A stretch of 51,580 bases of DNA from NCBI RefSeq assembly GCF_905207935.1, contig NZ_CAJLNI010000003.1:1-51580 (forward strand), read 5' to 3'. Positions 8,431 to 16,694 of the stretch are shown here, in pieces; within the stretch, counting starts at the first letter, position 1; each line of letters begins with the position of its first letter. The notes beneath the pieces are model-generated. The model made no database searches and was not told the DNA's origin. It was given only the letters and a program-made list of their open reading frames with translations. The position numbers and the translations under genes were made by a program. This DNA comes from an uncultured Haemophilus sp. (GTDB lineage Bacteria > Pseudomonadota > Gammaproteobacteria > Enterobacterales > Pasteurellaceae).

Positions 8431-9720
8431 ATGAACATCCTCATCATCGGAAATGGCGGTCGTGAACACGCCTTGGCTTGGAAAGCTGCACAATCTCCAT
8501 TAGCGGACAAAGTTTTCGTCGCACCAGGCAACGCGGGTACTGCATTAGAACACAAAGTAGAAAACGTGAATATTGCTGCAACAGATATCCCTGCCTTAGT
8601 GAAATTTGCTCAAGATAAACAAATTAGATTAACCATTGTTGGCCCTGAAGCACCATTAGTGATTGGGGTAGTTGATGCATTTCGGGCTGCTGGATTGAAA
8701 ATTTTTGGCCCAACTCAAGCGGCTGCGCAATTGGAAGGTTCAAAAGCATTTACCAAAGATTTCCTCGCTCGTCATAAAATCCCAACGGCAGAATATCAAA
8801 ACTTCACCGAAGTAGAACCTGCATTGACGTACTTGCGTGAGAAAGGTGCGCCAATTGTCGTAAAAGCGGATGGTTTGGCGGCGGGCAAAGGCGTAATCGT
8901 TGCAATGACATTGCAGGAAGCGGAAGAGGCTGTGCGTGATATGCTTTCTGGCAATGCTTTTGGTGAAGCGGGTAGCCGAGTGGTGATTGAAGAGTTTCTA
9001 GATGGCGAAGAAGCAAGTTTTATCGTTATGGTAGATGGTAAAAACGTCGAACCTATGGCAACTAGTCAAGACCATAAACGCGTGGGCGAAAATGATACAG
9101 GTTTAAATACTGGCGGTATGGGGGCGTATTCGCCAGCACCAGTGGTAACACCAGAAATTCATGATCGTATTATGCGTGAAGTGATTTATCCAACGGTCAA
9201 TGGTATGGCTGCGGAAGGCAATGTTTATACTGGCTTCCTTTATGCGGGATTAATGATTATGCCGAACGGTCAGCCGAAAGTGATTGAATTTAACTGTCGT
9301 TTTGGCGATCCAGAAACCCAGCCGATCATGCTACGTCTTGAATCAGATCTGGTAGGATTTTGTCTTAAAGCTTGCGATGGTAAATTGAACGAAGTGAAAT
9401 CCCAATGGAATCCAAAACCTTCTTTGGGCATTGTTTTGGCTGCAGAAGGCTATCCAGGTGATTATCGCAAGGGTGATGAAATCACTGGTTTACCACAACG
9501 TGCGGTCGAAAATGAGAAAGTTTTCTTAGCGGGCGTTGCAGAACAAGAAGGTAAGTTAGTCACGAACGGCGGTCGTGTGCTTTGTGTTACTGCGTTAGGC
9601 GAAAGCGTATTTGAAGCACAACAAAAAGCCTTAAAACTCGCTGAGCAAATTCAATGGTCTGGACGTTTTTATCGTCGAGATATTGGTTATCGTGCTGTTG
9701 AACGTGAGCAGCAAAAATAA
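8431..9720 (+). CDS. purD: Phosphoribosylamine-glycine ligase PurD (GAR synthetase)
   Basis: PurD joins phosphoribosylamine and glycine with ATP in the second step of de novo purine synthesis. The 429-residue protein shows the N-domain start MNILIIGNGGREHALAWK, the ATP-grasp region (KADGLAAGKGVIVA; VVIEEFLDGEEASF; DHKRVGENDTGLNTGGMGAYSPAP) and EFNCRFGDPETQ, the metal-binding site. It is full length. It follows purH as in many gammaproteobacterial purHD operons, although here a palindromic element separates them, which may lower read-through. Confidence 0.97.
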   Translation: MNILIIGNGGREHALAWKAAQSPLADKVFVAPGNAGTALEHKVENVNIAATDIPALVKFAQDKQIRLTIVGPEAPLVIGVVDAFRAAGLKIFGPTQAAAQLEGSKAFTKDFLARHKIPTAEYQNFTEVEPALTYLREKGAPIVVKADGLAAGKGVIVAMTLQEAEEAVRDMLSGNAFGEAGSRVVIEEFLDGEEASFIVMVDGKNVEPMATSQDHKRVGENDTGLNTGGMGAYSPAPVVTPEIHDRIMREVIYPTVNGMAAEGNVYTGFLYAGLMIMPNGQPKVIEFNCRFGDPETQPIMLRLESDLVGFCLKACDGKLNEVKSQWNPKPSLGIVLAAEGYPGDYRKGDEITGLPQRAVENEKVFLAGVAEQEGKLVTNGGRVLCVTALGESVFEAQQKALKLAEQIQWSGRFYRRDIGYRAVEREQQK

Positions 9721-9744
9721 TGACATTTAATGTTAAGGAACAGT

Positions 9745-10968
9745 ATGGATTATAAAAATAAAGAATTATGTCGTCTTCGCACAATCAGTTTTTTTCTGAC
9801 GTTACATAAAGATAAAACGCAATGGGAAGACGCCCTTTATTCGGTGAAACGTGATGTGGATTTGTTATTACCTGCTGTGCAGAAAGCAGGTTATACCTTG
9901 CAATCGATTCGAGTGATTACCAATCCCTTTGGTGAATATTTGGATTTAACCAATTTGCAGACAGCAAAAGCAGATTTGCAGTATTTAACGGAATTATTGA
10001 ATAAATTTAATGAAAGTGGAATTCGTCTTCGATTTGCAATAGGTGCGGCGAGAAATACAGAGGAAATTGCTTTATTGCCTGAGTTAATCGCGGCTTATGG
10101 AGACTTGTGTAATGCTTGTGTCAACGTGCCATTAGATGAAAATGGTGTGTTAGATAATGAACTTATTGAGCAATCTGTTTATGCCGTACAACGAATTGCA
10201 AATATCACACCACGTGGCGAAGGTAATTTTAACTTTACTGTGAATTTTAACTGCAAGCCATTTATTCCTTATTTCCCCGCTGGTTATCATCTAAGTCATT
10301 TACCAAACAGTTTTGTCATTGGTTTAGAAACACCCGATTTATTAGTCGAAGTATTAAAATCTGTGCCAAAATCGCCTCATAATCAATTTTATGCTGATTG
10401 TTATCAGGCTATGTCGCAAGCCCTGCAATATCATGTAGATCAAGTATTAGAGATGTTAAGTGCGGTCAAATTATCAGGTGAATTTGAATTTGCAGGCATT
10501 GATAGTTCGGCGGCACCATCGAAAAATTGTGCATCCATGACAAAAATTTATGAATTAATGGGATTGCCCTATTTTGGTGCGGCTGGTTCAGTAGAGGTTT
10601 CTGCGTTACTGACAAAAGTGTTTAAATCAATCCAACGTGTGCCATTGGTTGGGTTTTCTGGATTAATGTTGGCGGTGACAGAAGATTTAGGTTTAGCCGA
10701 AGGTACACAAAAACACTATTTTGATATCCGTGCTTTACTGACTTATAGTGCAGTATGTGGTATCGGTTTAGACACAGTCCCAGTGGCGGGAGATGTCAAG
10801 GCAGAAAGCATTGCCGCTATTATGCGCGATACGGGAACGATGGCATTTCGCTTAAATAAACCACTAACTGTGCGTTTATTTCCCATTCCGAATAAGGTTG
10901 CAGGTGAAATATCAGAATTTGAGAGTGATGATTTATGTAACTGCCGACTTTTACACATTCCTGATTAA
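9745..10968 (+). CDS. UPF0210 (DUF711) family protein
   Basis: A member of an uncharacterised, widely distributed family. Recognisable family blocks are FAGIDSSAAPS (about residue 250), VPLVGFSGLMLAVTEDLGLAEG, and LLTYSAVCGIGLDTVPVAGDV near the C-terminus. I chose ATG 9745 (MDYKNKEL), which has AAGGA six bases upstream; an in-frame ATG at 9730 has no ribosome-binding site. That gives 407 residues, slightly shorter than the usual ~450. It lies 24 bases after purD in the same direction, so it may be cotranscribed with purine genes. No function is established for the family to my knowledge. Confidence 0.8.
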   Translation: MDYKNKELCRLRTISFFLTLHKDKTQWEDALYSVKRDVDLLLPAVQKAGYTLQSIRVITNPFGEYLDLTNLQTAKADLQYLTELLNKFNESGIRLRFAIGAARNTEEIALLPELIAAYGDLCNACVNVPLDENGVLDNELIEQSVYAVQRIANITPRGEGNFNFTVNFNCKPFIPYFPAGYHLSHLPNSFVIGLETPDLLVEVLKSVPKSPHNQFYADCYQAMSQALQYHVDQVLEMLSAVKLSGEFEFAGIDSSAAPSKNCASMTKIYELMGLPYFGAAGSVEVSALLTKVFKSIQRVPLVGFSGLMLAVTEDLGLAEGTQKHYFDIRALLTYSAVCGIGLDTVPVAGDVKAESIAAIMRDTGTMAFRLNKPLTVRLFPIPNKVAGEISEFESDDLCNCRLLHIPD

Positions 10969-11031
10969 ACGAAAATTTCCCTATTTTGTTGTGATCAACG
11001 CTATCCCTACTGTCAATAAAAGGAGTATCTC

Positions 11032-11577
11032 ATGAGAAAATTAATATTAGGTAGCCTTGTTGCTGTATTATTAACGGGTTGCTCGGGGGCTTCAAATGTC
11101 TCACAAAGCTCAACGTTAGATGGCGAGTGGATTTGTCATACTATCCCGACACAAGATAAACAAACTTACGATCGCTTAGATCACTTTGTCTTAAAGCCAG
11201 ATGGAACAGGCGCCTTGCGAGGCATTTCCTACATTGAATTGGATAAAGAGACGACTATTCGTTATTTAACAAAAGGTAAGGTGAAATGGCAGAGCCAAAA
11301 TAATGTCTTGAGTTTTGATTTTGTTAATCGTGCGATGGTGCCTGCGCACAGTAACAATGTGGCGAAAGCCATCAAGCAAGATAAGAAATTACAAAAACAA
11401 GAAAAAGAGCAATTAGCTACGTTTTATAGCAAATCAGGCGATCACGTGAATATGCCAATTGAACTTAAACAGAATGGCAATCAACTTATTTTAGATAAGG
11501 ATTTTGCGACTTGCCGACGAGTCACAGAGAATGACAAAGATATTCAGTTATTGAATCAGTGGTTTGTGACGAAATAA
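11032..11577 (+). CDS. Hypothetical lipoprotein (first of a tandem paralogous pair)
   Basis: This is a 181-residue predicted lipoprotein: MRKLILGSLVAVLLTGCSG is a signal peptide with the lipobox LTGC (Cys17). The mature part is hydrophilic, with WICH soon after the lipid anchor and a TCRR motif near the C-terminus that could form a disulfide. I do not recognise the family. It is clearly related to the next gene by the near-identical signal peptide and ribosome-binding site (AAAAGGAGTAT), WICH, the sensor-like region ALRGISYIELD / LMRGISQIDT, AKWQ-type block and terminal CRR/CRK. Surface or periplasmic location is inferred. Confidence 0.75.
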   Translation: MRKLILGSLVAVLLTGCSGASNVSQSSTLDGEWICHTIPTQDKQTYDRLDHFVLKPDGTGALRGISYIELDKETTIRYLTKGKVKWQSQNNVLSFDFVNRAMVPAHSNNVAKAIKQDKKLQKQEKEQLATFYSKSGDHVNMPIELKQNGNQLILDKDFATCRRVTENDKDIQLLNQWFVTK

Positions 11578-11673
11578 ATACAATTATTTTAAGCTTGATA
11601 AAAAACAAGCGTGATTTTAACCGCACTTTATTTTTGATAGTGCGGAAATCAACTTAATAAAAGGAGTATTACT

Positions 11674-12243
11674 ATGAGAAAATTAGTATTAGGTAGTCTT
11701 GTCGCTGTATTGCTATCAGGATGTGCAACAGCGCATCAGCAAACTGAACAGGAAAAAGCGTTGGTGGGTGATTGGATTTGCCATGTTAAGCCTGCGGCAA
11801 AAGCCCCTTTACCAGTTGAGCATTTTGATTACATCACCTATCGAGCGGATCAAACTGTGCTGATGCGTGGGATCTCTCAGATTGATACAAAAGAAGGCTG
11901 GATGCGTTATTTATTGCAAGCCAAAGCCAAATGGCAGGCAAGTGATGGTAAATTGAGTTATGACTTTACTGATCGTCTATTTAAAACCGCCCATTCACCA
12001 CAAGTTGAGAAAATCATAGAGCAAGTTCCAGAGTTTAAAGACTATGAGAAGGAATTTGTTTCACCTTGCGATCGTTGTGGTGATCATTTGGATATGAAGA
12101 TTAAAATGAAAAGTCCAACAAGGATGACAAATTTTAATACTTATACGAAAGAAACCAGCCAATGCCGCAAACTTGGTGCGGGTGAGAAAACAAAAGAAGT
12201 TAAATTAATTGAAAAATTAGTGAAAGAAAAAGGCTCGATTTAG
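11674..12243 (+). CDS. Hypothetical lipoprotein (second of a tandem paralogous pair)
   Basis: This is a 189-residue predicted lipoprotein with signal peptide MRKLVLGSLVAVLLSGCAT (lipobox LSGC, Cys17). It aligns by eye with the preceding gene along its whole length (GDWICHVKP, LMRGISQID, RYLLQAKAKWQ, GDHLDMKIKMK, SQCRKLG). It has an extra CDRC motif just before GDHLD that the first copy lacks (SKSGDHVN there). The pair probably arose by tandem duplication followed by considerable divergence. No function can be assigned. The 96-base gap between them contains two uptake-signal-like cores in inverted orientation. Confidence 0.75.
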   Translation: MRKLVLGSLVAVLLSGCATAHQQTEQEKALVGDWICHVKPAAKAPLPVEHFDYITYRADQTVLMRGISQIDTKEGWMRYLLQAKAKWQASDGKLSYDFTDRLFKTAHSPQVEKIIEQVPEFKDYEKEFVSPCDRCGDHLDMKIKMKSPTRMTNFNTYTKETSQCRKLGAGEKTKEVKLIEKLVKEKGSI

Positions 12244-12248
12244 ATAAA

Positions 12249-12261
12249 TGAATGTTTTTCA
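12249..12261 (+). promoter_or_regulatory. MetR-like box upstream of glyA
   Basis: TGAATGTTTTTCA fits the MetR consensus TGAA-N5-TTCA exactly and lies about 100 bases before the glyA ATG. glyA is a known MetR target in E. coli. The same stretch also forms an inverted repeat TTTTTCATT / AATGAAAAA (about 12255-12277). The motif is short, so chance occurrence is possible. Confidence 0.45.
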
Positions 12262-12358
12262 TTGTAATAATGAAAAATATGGTCGAAATTTTTGGTTAAG
12301 TTTTTGCCTGGAAACAGGTAAACTATACACAAATAATTCAAACAACGAGGAAAACACA

Positions 12359-13624
12359 ATGTTTAAAAAAAGTATGAACATCGCTGATTACGATCCGGTT
12401 CTATGGCAAGCCATTCAGGACGAAAATCGTCGTCAAGAAGAGCATATCGAGCTTATCGCATCTGAAAACTATGCGAGTCCACGCGTAATGGAAGCGCAAG
12501 GTTCTCAGTTTACTAACAAATATGCAGAAGGCTATCCAGGTAAACGTTACTACGGCGGTTGTGAGTACGCAGACATTGTGGAGCAGTTGGCGATTGATCG
12601 CGCGAAAGAGCTATTTGGTGCGGATTATGTGAACGTACAACCACACTCAGGTTCACAAGCGAATGCGGCAGTATATGGTGCATTAATCAATGCGGGTGAT
12701 ACCATTTTAGGGATGGATTTAGCACACGGTGGTCACTTAACCCACGGGGCGAAAGTGAGCTTCTCCGGTAAAATCTATAATTCTGTACTTTATGGTATCA
12801 CTGCAGATGGTTTAATTGACTATGAAGATGTGCGTCAAAAAGCATTAGAACATAAACCAAAAATGATCGTGGCAGGTTTTTCCGCTTATTCTCAAGTGGT
12901 AGATTGGAAAAAAATGCGTGAAATCGCAGATGAAGTTGGCGCGTATTTATTCGTTGATATGGCTCACGTTGCGGGCTTAATTGCAGCAGGTTTATATCCA
13001 AACCCATTACCATACGCACACGTTGTGACAACGACTACCCATAAAACCTTAGGTGGTCCACGTGGTGGTTTAATCCTTTCTTCTTGTGGTGATGAAGAGC
13101 TTTATAAACGCTTACAATCTTCTGTTTTCCCTGCAAACCAAGGTGGTCCATTAGTTCACATTATTGCGGCGAAAGCAGTATGTTTCAAAGAAGCATTAGA
13201 GCCAGCTTATAAAGAATATCAAGCAAACGTGATTAAAAATGCGAAAGCGATGGTGGAAGTGTTTAAACAACGTGGTTATGACGTGGTTTCAAATGGCACA
13301 GAAAACCATTTATTCTTAGTGAGCTTCATAAAACAAGGCTTAACCGGTAAAGCAGCAGATGCAGCGCTAGGTAAAGCGAATATTACGGTGAATAAAAACT
13401 CCGTACCAAATGATCCACAAAAACCATTTGTGACCTCTGGTATTCGTGTTGGTACACCGGCTGTGACTCGTCGTGGCTTTAACGAGCAAGACTGTCGTGA
13501 ACTAGCCGGTTGGATGTGTGATGTATTAGATGCATTAGGCAAAGAAAACGAAGAGCAAGTGATTGCAGCAACCAAAGAAAAAGTATTGGCAATCTGCAAA
13601 CGTCTTCCTGTTTATGCAAGCTAA
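12359..13624 (+). CDS. glyA: Serine hydroxymethyltransferase GlyA
   Basis: GlyA is a PLP enzyme interconverting serine plus tetrahydrofolate with glycine plus methylene-THF, a main source of one-carbon units and hence linked to the purine genes upstream. The ATG at 12359 (MFKKSMNIADYDP) has an upstream GAGGAAAA; an open frame 37 codons longer has no support from the family N-terminus. The 421 residues include HIELIASENYASP, NVQPHSGSQANAAVY, FVDMAHVAGLIA and TTTTHKTLGGPRGG with the PLP lysine at 229. A strong terminator follows. Confidence 0.98.
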   Translation: MFKKSMNIADYDPVLWQAIQDENRRQEEHIELIASENYASPRVMEAQGSQFTNKYAEGYPGKRYYGGCEYADIVEQLAIDRAKELFGADYVNVQPHSGSQANAAVYGALINAGDTILGMDLAHGGHLTHGAKVSFSGKIYNSVLYGITADGLIDYEDVRQKALEHKPKMIVAGFSAYSQVVDWKKMREIADEVGAYLFVDMAHVAGLIAAGLYPNPLPYAHVVTTTTHKTLGGPRGGLILSSCGDEELYKRLQSSVFPANQGGPLVHIIAAKAVCFKEALEPAYKEYQANVIKNAKAMVEVFKQRGYDVVSNGTENHLFLVSFIKQGLTGKAADAALGKANITVNKNSVPNDPQKPFVTSGIRVGTPAVTRRGFNEQDCRELAGWMCDVLDALGKENEEQVIAATKEKVLAICKRLPVYAS

Positions 13625-13644
13625 TTTTTAATCATTGTTAAAAG

Positions 13645-13682
13645 AAACGGTAACATCAGTAAAGAATGTTGCCGTTTTTTAT
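13645..13682 (+). terminator. Rho-independent terminator after glyA
   Basis: A 12-base stem AAACGGTAACAT / ATGTTGCCGTTT (one mismatch) with a 9-base loop is followed by a T-run. Confidence 0.88.
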
Positions 13683-13982
13683 TTCAATTTTTCTATTCTC
13701 CACTGAGAGATAGAGAAGCTAATCGCTTGATATTATAGTAACTATTTTTCTGAGTAATTGAATAGTTGAATAAAATACTATATTATTTGGTAGCTCAACT
13801 AAACGATAAATATATTAATTCTTCAGCCTAAAGAGCCTGGGTAAAAACCAGTCTCCATTATGCTTACTTAAATTGCCACGATAGTGGTTTCAACGTTACG
13901 GCGATTATTATCCAATTTGGTTAAAAATCTGACCGCACTTTTGTACTCAACTGAAATACATTTATCTCTCCAAAGGAAGTTC
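13683..13982 (+). other. 300-base AT-rich gap without a recognised gene
   Basis: Between the glyA terminator and the Sel1-protein gene I see no coding region with a ribosome-binding site and no tRNA. It holds a small hairpin CTGG/CCAG near 13837-13852, a segment rich in TATTAT-type hexamers at 13730-13790 that could serve as promoter, and one Haemophilus uptake signal (ACCGCACTT, about 13932-13940). Confidence 0.5.
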
Positions 13983-15692
13983 ATGCTTAAAACATTATTT
14001 AATTTATTTAGAAAAACGGATAAAAACAGCCTTAAAACTTTACAGCAACGTATAGAGCAAGGGGATGCTGAGGCAATGTATCAGTTAGGCCGTTTTTATC
14101 ATATTGGAGAGGTGGTAGAAGCTGATTATGACAAAGCGATGACGTTATATCACCGCGCGAATGCATTGGGTTATCCATTAGCGGCAAATAATATTGGTGC
14201 GCTTTATGATGATATGGGTGAGCCCGAAAAATCAGTAGAATGGTTTGAGCAAGGCATTCGTCAAGGCGATAAACGAGCGACAATCAATTTGGGACGATTC
14301 TATCTTTTAGGCATTGGCGTGGAGCAAGATACATTTAAAGGCATGCAAATGCTAGAGAAATATGACAATGATGGGCCTGCTTCATACCTCTTAGCGCAGG
14401 CATATGATGGCGTTATAGGATATGAAGTTCCAATTAATTATCCTAAAGCATTGGAATATTACTTGCTTGCTGAGAAGAATAAACAAGATTTAACCAATGA
14501 AGATTTAATGGCGCTTTATAATAACCTTGGGACACTCTACAACGCTCACGAGGATATTCCAACCAATTATGTTGAAGCGCAAAAATACCTAACCAAAGCT
14601 GCTGAAATGGGGTTTCCTAATGCAATGTATGGTTTAGCAAATTTACACGATTTTAAAGGGGATAAAAAGCAAGCCTTTAAATGGTATTTAAAAGCTGCTG
14701 AAAATGGCTTAATTGATGCCTATTACTATGTTGGTAATGCTTATAAAAGAGGTGAGGGCGTTCAACAAGATAGACAGAAAGCCGTGAAATGGCTAGAGCT
14801 AGCAGCAGAATACCAAATGAGGGATGCGGCTAGGGAATTGGCTGAGATTTACCAGGATGGGCTAGGTAATGTGCCACAAAATTTAGAAAAAGCTCAAGAG
14901 TTTTATCTACTTGCAAAAGAATCAGGAGAGAATGTCGAACGCTCAGTGCAACAGCTGCAAAGTCGTCTTGCTGTGCGTGATGATTTTGATGCATTACTTG
15001 AACGAGCGAAAGAAGGCAATCTTGAGGCACAAAAGGATTTAGCGATGGCTTACGTTCGAGGTGATGAAATTGAACAGAATTATGAAGAAGCCCTTAAATG
15101 GTATAAAGCTGCCGCCGAACAAGGCGATGCAGATGCACAAAATAGCCTTTATAACCGCTATGCAAAAGGCGAAGGAGTTGAACAAAATAGCGAAGAAGCG
15201 ATGAAATGGCTACATCGTAGTGCCGATCAAGGTCATGGGCTGGCTTATTATAATTTAGGGTTTGAATATAGTTCAGGTGTTTTAGTCAAAAAAAATGAAC
15301 TGGAAGCGATCAAATGGTATAAAAAAGCAGTAAAAAAAGACGTCATAGAAGCTTATTATCAACTCGGATTTCTTTATACTTATGGCGATACTATTAAAGA
15401 GGATTATAAGTCTGCACGGGAATATTATGAATTGGCGGGCGGAAGCTGGAACGGTGAAGCACAAAATGAATTAGGTATCCTTCACTTTAATGGGCTAGGG
15501 ACACCAAAAGATGATGCAAAAGCCTTTCTTTATTTCCAACTTGCTGCTGAAAACGGCAGTCCGGAGGGAATGTACAATTTAGGTGCGATGTATGCCAATG
15601 GCTTTGGCACAAAACGCAACCGCAAATTCGCCACCCAATGGTTTAAAAAATCCTGTGAAGCTGGATATGAAAAAGCATGCGAGATGCTATAA
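13983..15692 (+). CDS. Sel1-like (SLR/TPR-like) repeat protein
   Basis: This is a 569-residue protein built almost entirely of Sel1-like repeats, about a dozen, with the pattern A-x-x-x-LGxxYxxGxGVxxDxxKAxxWYxxAAxxG. Clear examples are AYYYVGNAYKRGEGVQQD and MYNLGAMYANGFGTKRN. Such solenoids mediate protein-protein contacts. No signal peptide is visible, so it may be cytoplasmic. I chose ATG 13983, which follows AAAGGAAG, over an upstream in-frame start 33 codons earlier that lacks one. The end is Cys-rich (SCEAGYEKACEML), typical of a terminal Sel1 unit. The partner is unknown. Confidence 0.85.
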   Translation: MLKTLFNLFRKTDKNSLKTLQQRIEQGDAEAMYQLGRFYHIGEVVEADYDKAMTLYHRANALGYPLAANNIGALYDDMGEPEKSVEWFEQGIRQGDKRATINLGRFYLLGIGVEQDTFKGMQMLEKYDNDGPASYLLAQAYDGVIGYEVPINYPKALEYYLLAEKNKQDLTNEDLMALYNNLGTLYNAHEDIPTNYVEAQKYLTKAAEMGFPNAMYGLANLHDFKGDKKQAFKWYLKAAENGLIDAYYYVGNAYKRGEGVQQDRQKAVKWLELAAEYQMRDAARELAEIYQDGLGNVPQNLEKAQEFYLLAKESGENVERSVQQLQSRLAVRDDFDALLERAKEGNLEAQKDLAMAYVRGDEIEQNYEEALKWYKAAAEQGDADAQNSLYNRYAKGEGVEQNSEEAMKWLHRSADQGHGLAYYNLGFEYSSGVLVKKNELEAIKWYKKAVKKDVIEAYYQLGFLYTYGDTIKEDYKSAREYYELAGGSWNGEAQNELGILHFNGLGTPKDDAKAFLYFQLAAENGSPEGMYNLGAMYANGFGTKRNRKFATQWFKKSCEAGYEKACEML

Positions 15693-15795
15693 AAATAGAG
15701 CTTACTTTATGTTTATCCGTACAAAAGGATAGGCGTAATATATGGTCAATGTATTAGAATTAACTATTGTTTTTTGATCTTCTAGTTTACGCATA

Positions 15796-16071
15796 ATGCT
15801 GATTCAGCTTTTATTTGTAATGTTAGCGGCGGTAAATATCGCCGCTTATTTTTTAATGTGGAAAGATAAAGTCCGCGCGGTTCGTCACGGCTGGCGAATT
15901 TCTGAAAATACCTTTTTTCTATTAAGTCTTCTTGGTGGGTTTATTGGCGTTTATTGCGGGATGAAACGCTTTCGCCATAAAACTAAACACTTCAGTTTTA
16001 AATTTGTTGTTATTCTCAGTGCCTTTATTTGGTTGATCTTAATGCCTTATTGGTATTTCTTTCTTGAATAA
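15796..16071 (+). CDS. DUF1294 small membrane protein
   Basis: This 91-residue protein has three hydrophobic segments and the DUF1294 pattern: a first helix, then MWKDKVRAVRHGWRISENTFFLLSLLGGFIGVYCGMKRFRHKTKHFSFKF-like content with the conserved RISE, LGG and FRHKT blocks. Function is unknown. No strong ribosome-binding site precedes the ATG at 15796, so the start is uncertain by a few codons. It is convergent with dsbB; a symmetric terminator separates them. Confidence 0.75.
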   Translation: MLIQLLFVMLAAVNIAAYFLMWKDKVRAVRHGWRISENTFFLLSLLGGFIGVYCGMKRFRHKTKHFSFKFVVILSAFIWLILMPYWYFFLE

Positions 16072-16100
16072 TGTTGAGTACAGAATGACTTTCAGTAATA

Positions 16101-16132
16101 AAAAAGCCTAGAGAATATCTCTAGGCTTTTTA
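16101..16132. terminator. Bidirectional terminator between DUF1294 gene and dsbB
   Basis: AAAAAGCCTAGAGA / TCTCTAGGCTTTTT with a 3-base loop has A and T runs on either side, suiting both convergent genes. Confidence 0.9.
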
Positions 16133-16141
16133 GTACATAAT

Positions 16142-16675
16142 TTATTTAAAAATGAGACGTCTTCTTCTGCTTTTCTTCACTTGTGAAATAGTGATTAATC
16201 CCAACACAAGGACATAAACAGCAAAAATAAACACGAGCCATTGCACCATAGTGATACCGAAGAGTGACCATTGACTTTCGTTACAGCTACCTGTCGGATT
16301 GAAGACTGCAGGTAGCCATTTATGGAATGGTAAAGTTTCCGGAAAGTTTGGTATAAATTCACATTGTTTCCACGGTGCAGGGTTCATTTGTAAATCAAGG
16401 TGACGGATAGATATCATTAATCCTTTAATTGCACTAAATAAACCCACAATAAGAGCAAGAATGCGGATAATAAGCGAACTTGGGGCTAGGGCGCCGATAA
16501 GACCAGCGACGAATAAACCCACAACAGCTAAACGTTCATAAACACAAAGTACGCAAGGTTGCAAACCCATGCCGTATTGAAAATAAAGTGCGGTCGATTC
16601 TAAGGCAAATGCGGTAAATGCCAAAAAGATCCACGCTGAACGTTTAAGGGATAATTGCTTAAAAAAGTCGAGCAT
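16142..16675 (-). CDS. dsbB: Disulfide bond formation protein DsbB
   Basis: DsbB is the inner-membrane quinone reductase that reoxidises DsbA. The 177-residue protein has four transmembrane helices and both periplasmic cysteine pairs: Cys41-Cys44 (QPCVLCVYERLA) and Cys105/Cys131 (WKQCEF; GSCNES). An uptake signal lies inside the coding region. It is 19 bases downstream of nhaB on the same strand, the same neighbourhood as dsbB-nhaB in E. coli. Confidence 0.96.
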   Translation of the reverse strand: MLDFFKQLSLKRSAWIFLAFTAFALESTALYFQYGMGLQPCVLCVYERLAVVGLFVAGLIGALAPSSLIIRILALIVGLFSAIKGLMISIRHLDLQMNPAPWKQCEFIPNFPETLPFHKWLPAVFNPTGSCNESQWSLFGITMVQWLVFIFAVYVLVLGLITISQVKKSRRRRLIFK

Positions 16676-16694
16676 TCTTTCTCCTTATGCTTCA

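Noticed and set aside
11619..11645. CCGCACT/AGTGCGG dyad between the lipoprotein genes as a terminator
   Set aside because: Stem of only 7 bases and no T-run follows; it is better seen as two uptake-signal-like cores in inverted orientation.
12248..12358. 37-codon extension of glyA
   Set aside because: No ribosome-binding site and no resemblance to the GlyA N-terminus; the region holds a regulatory dyad.
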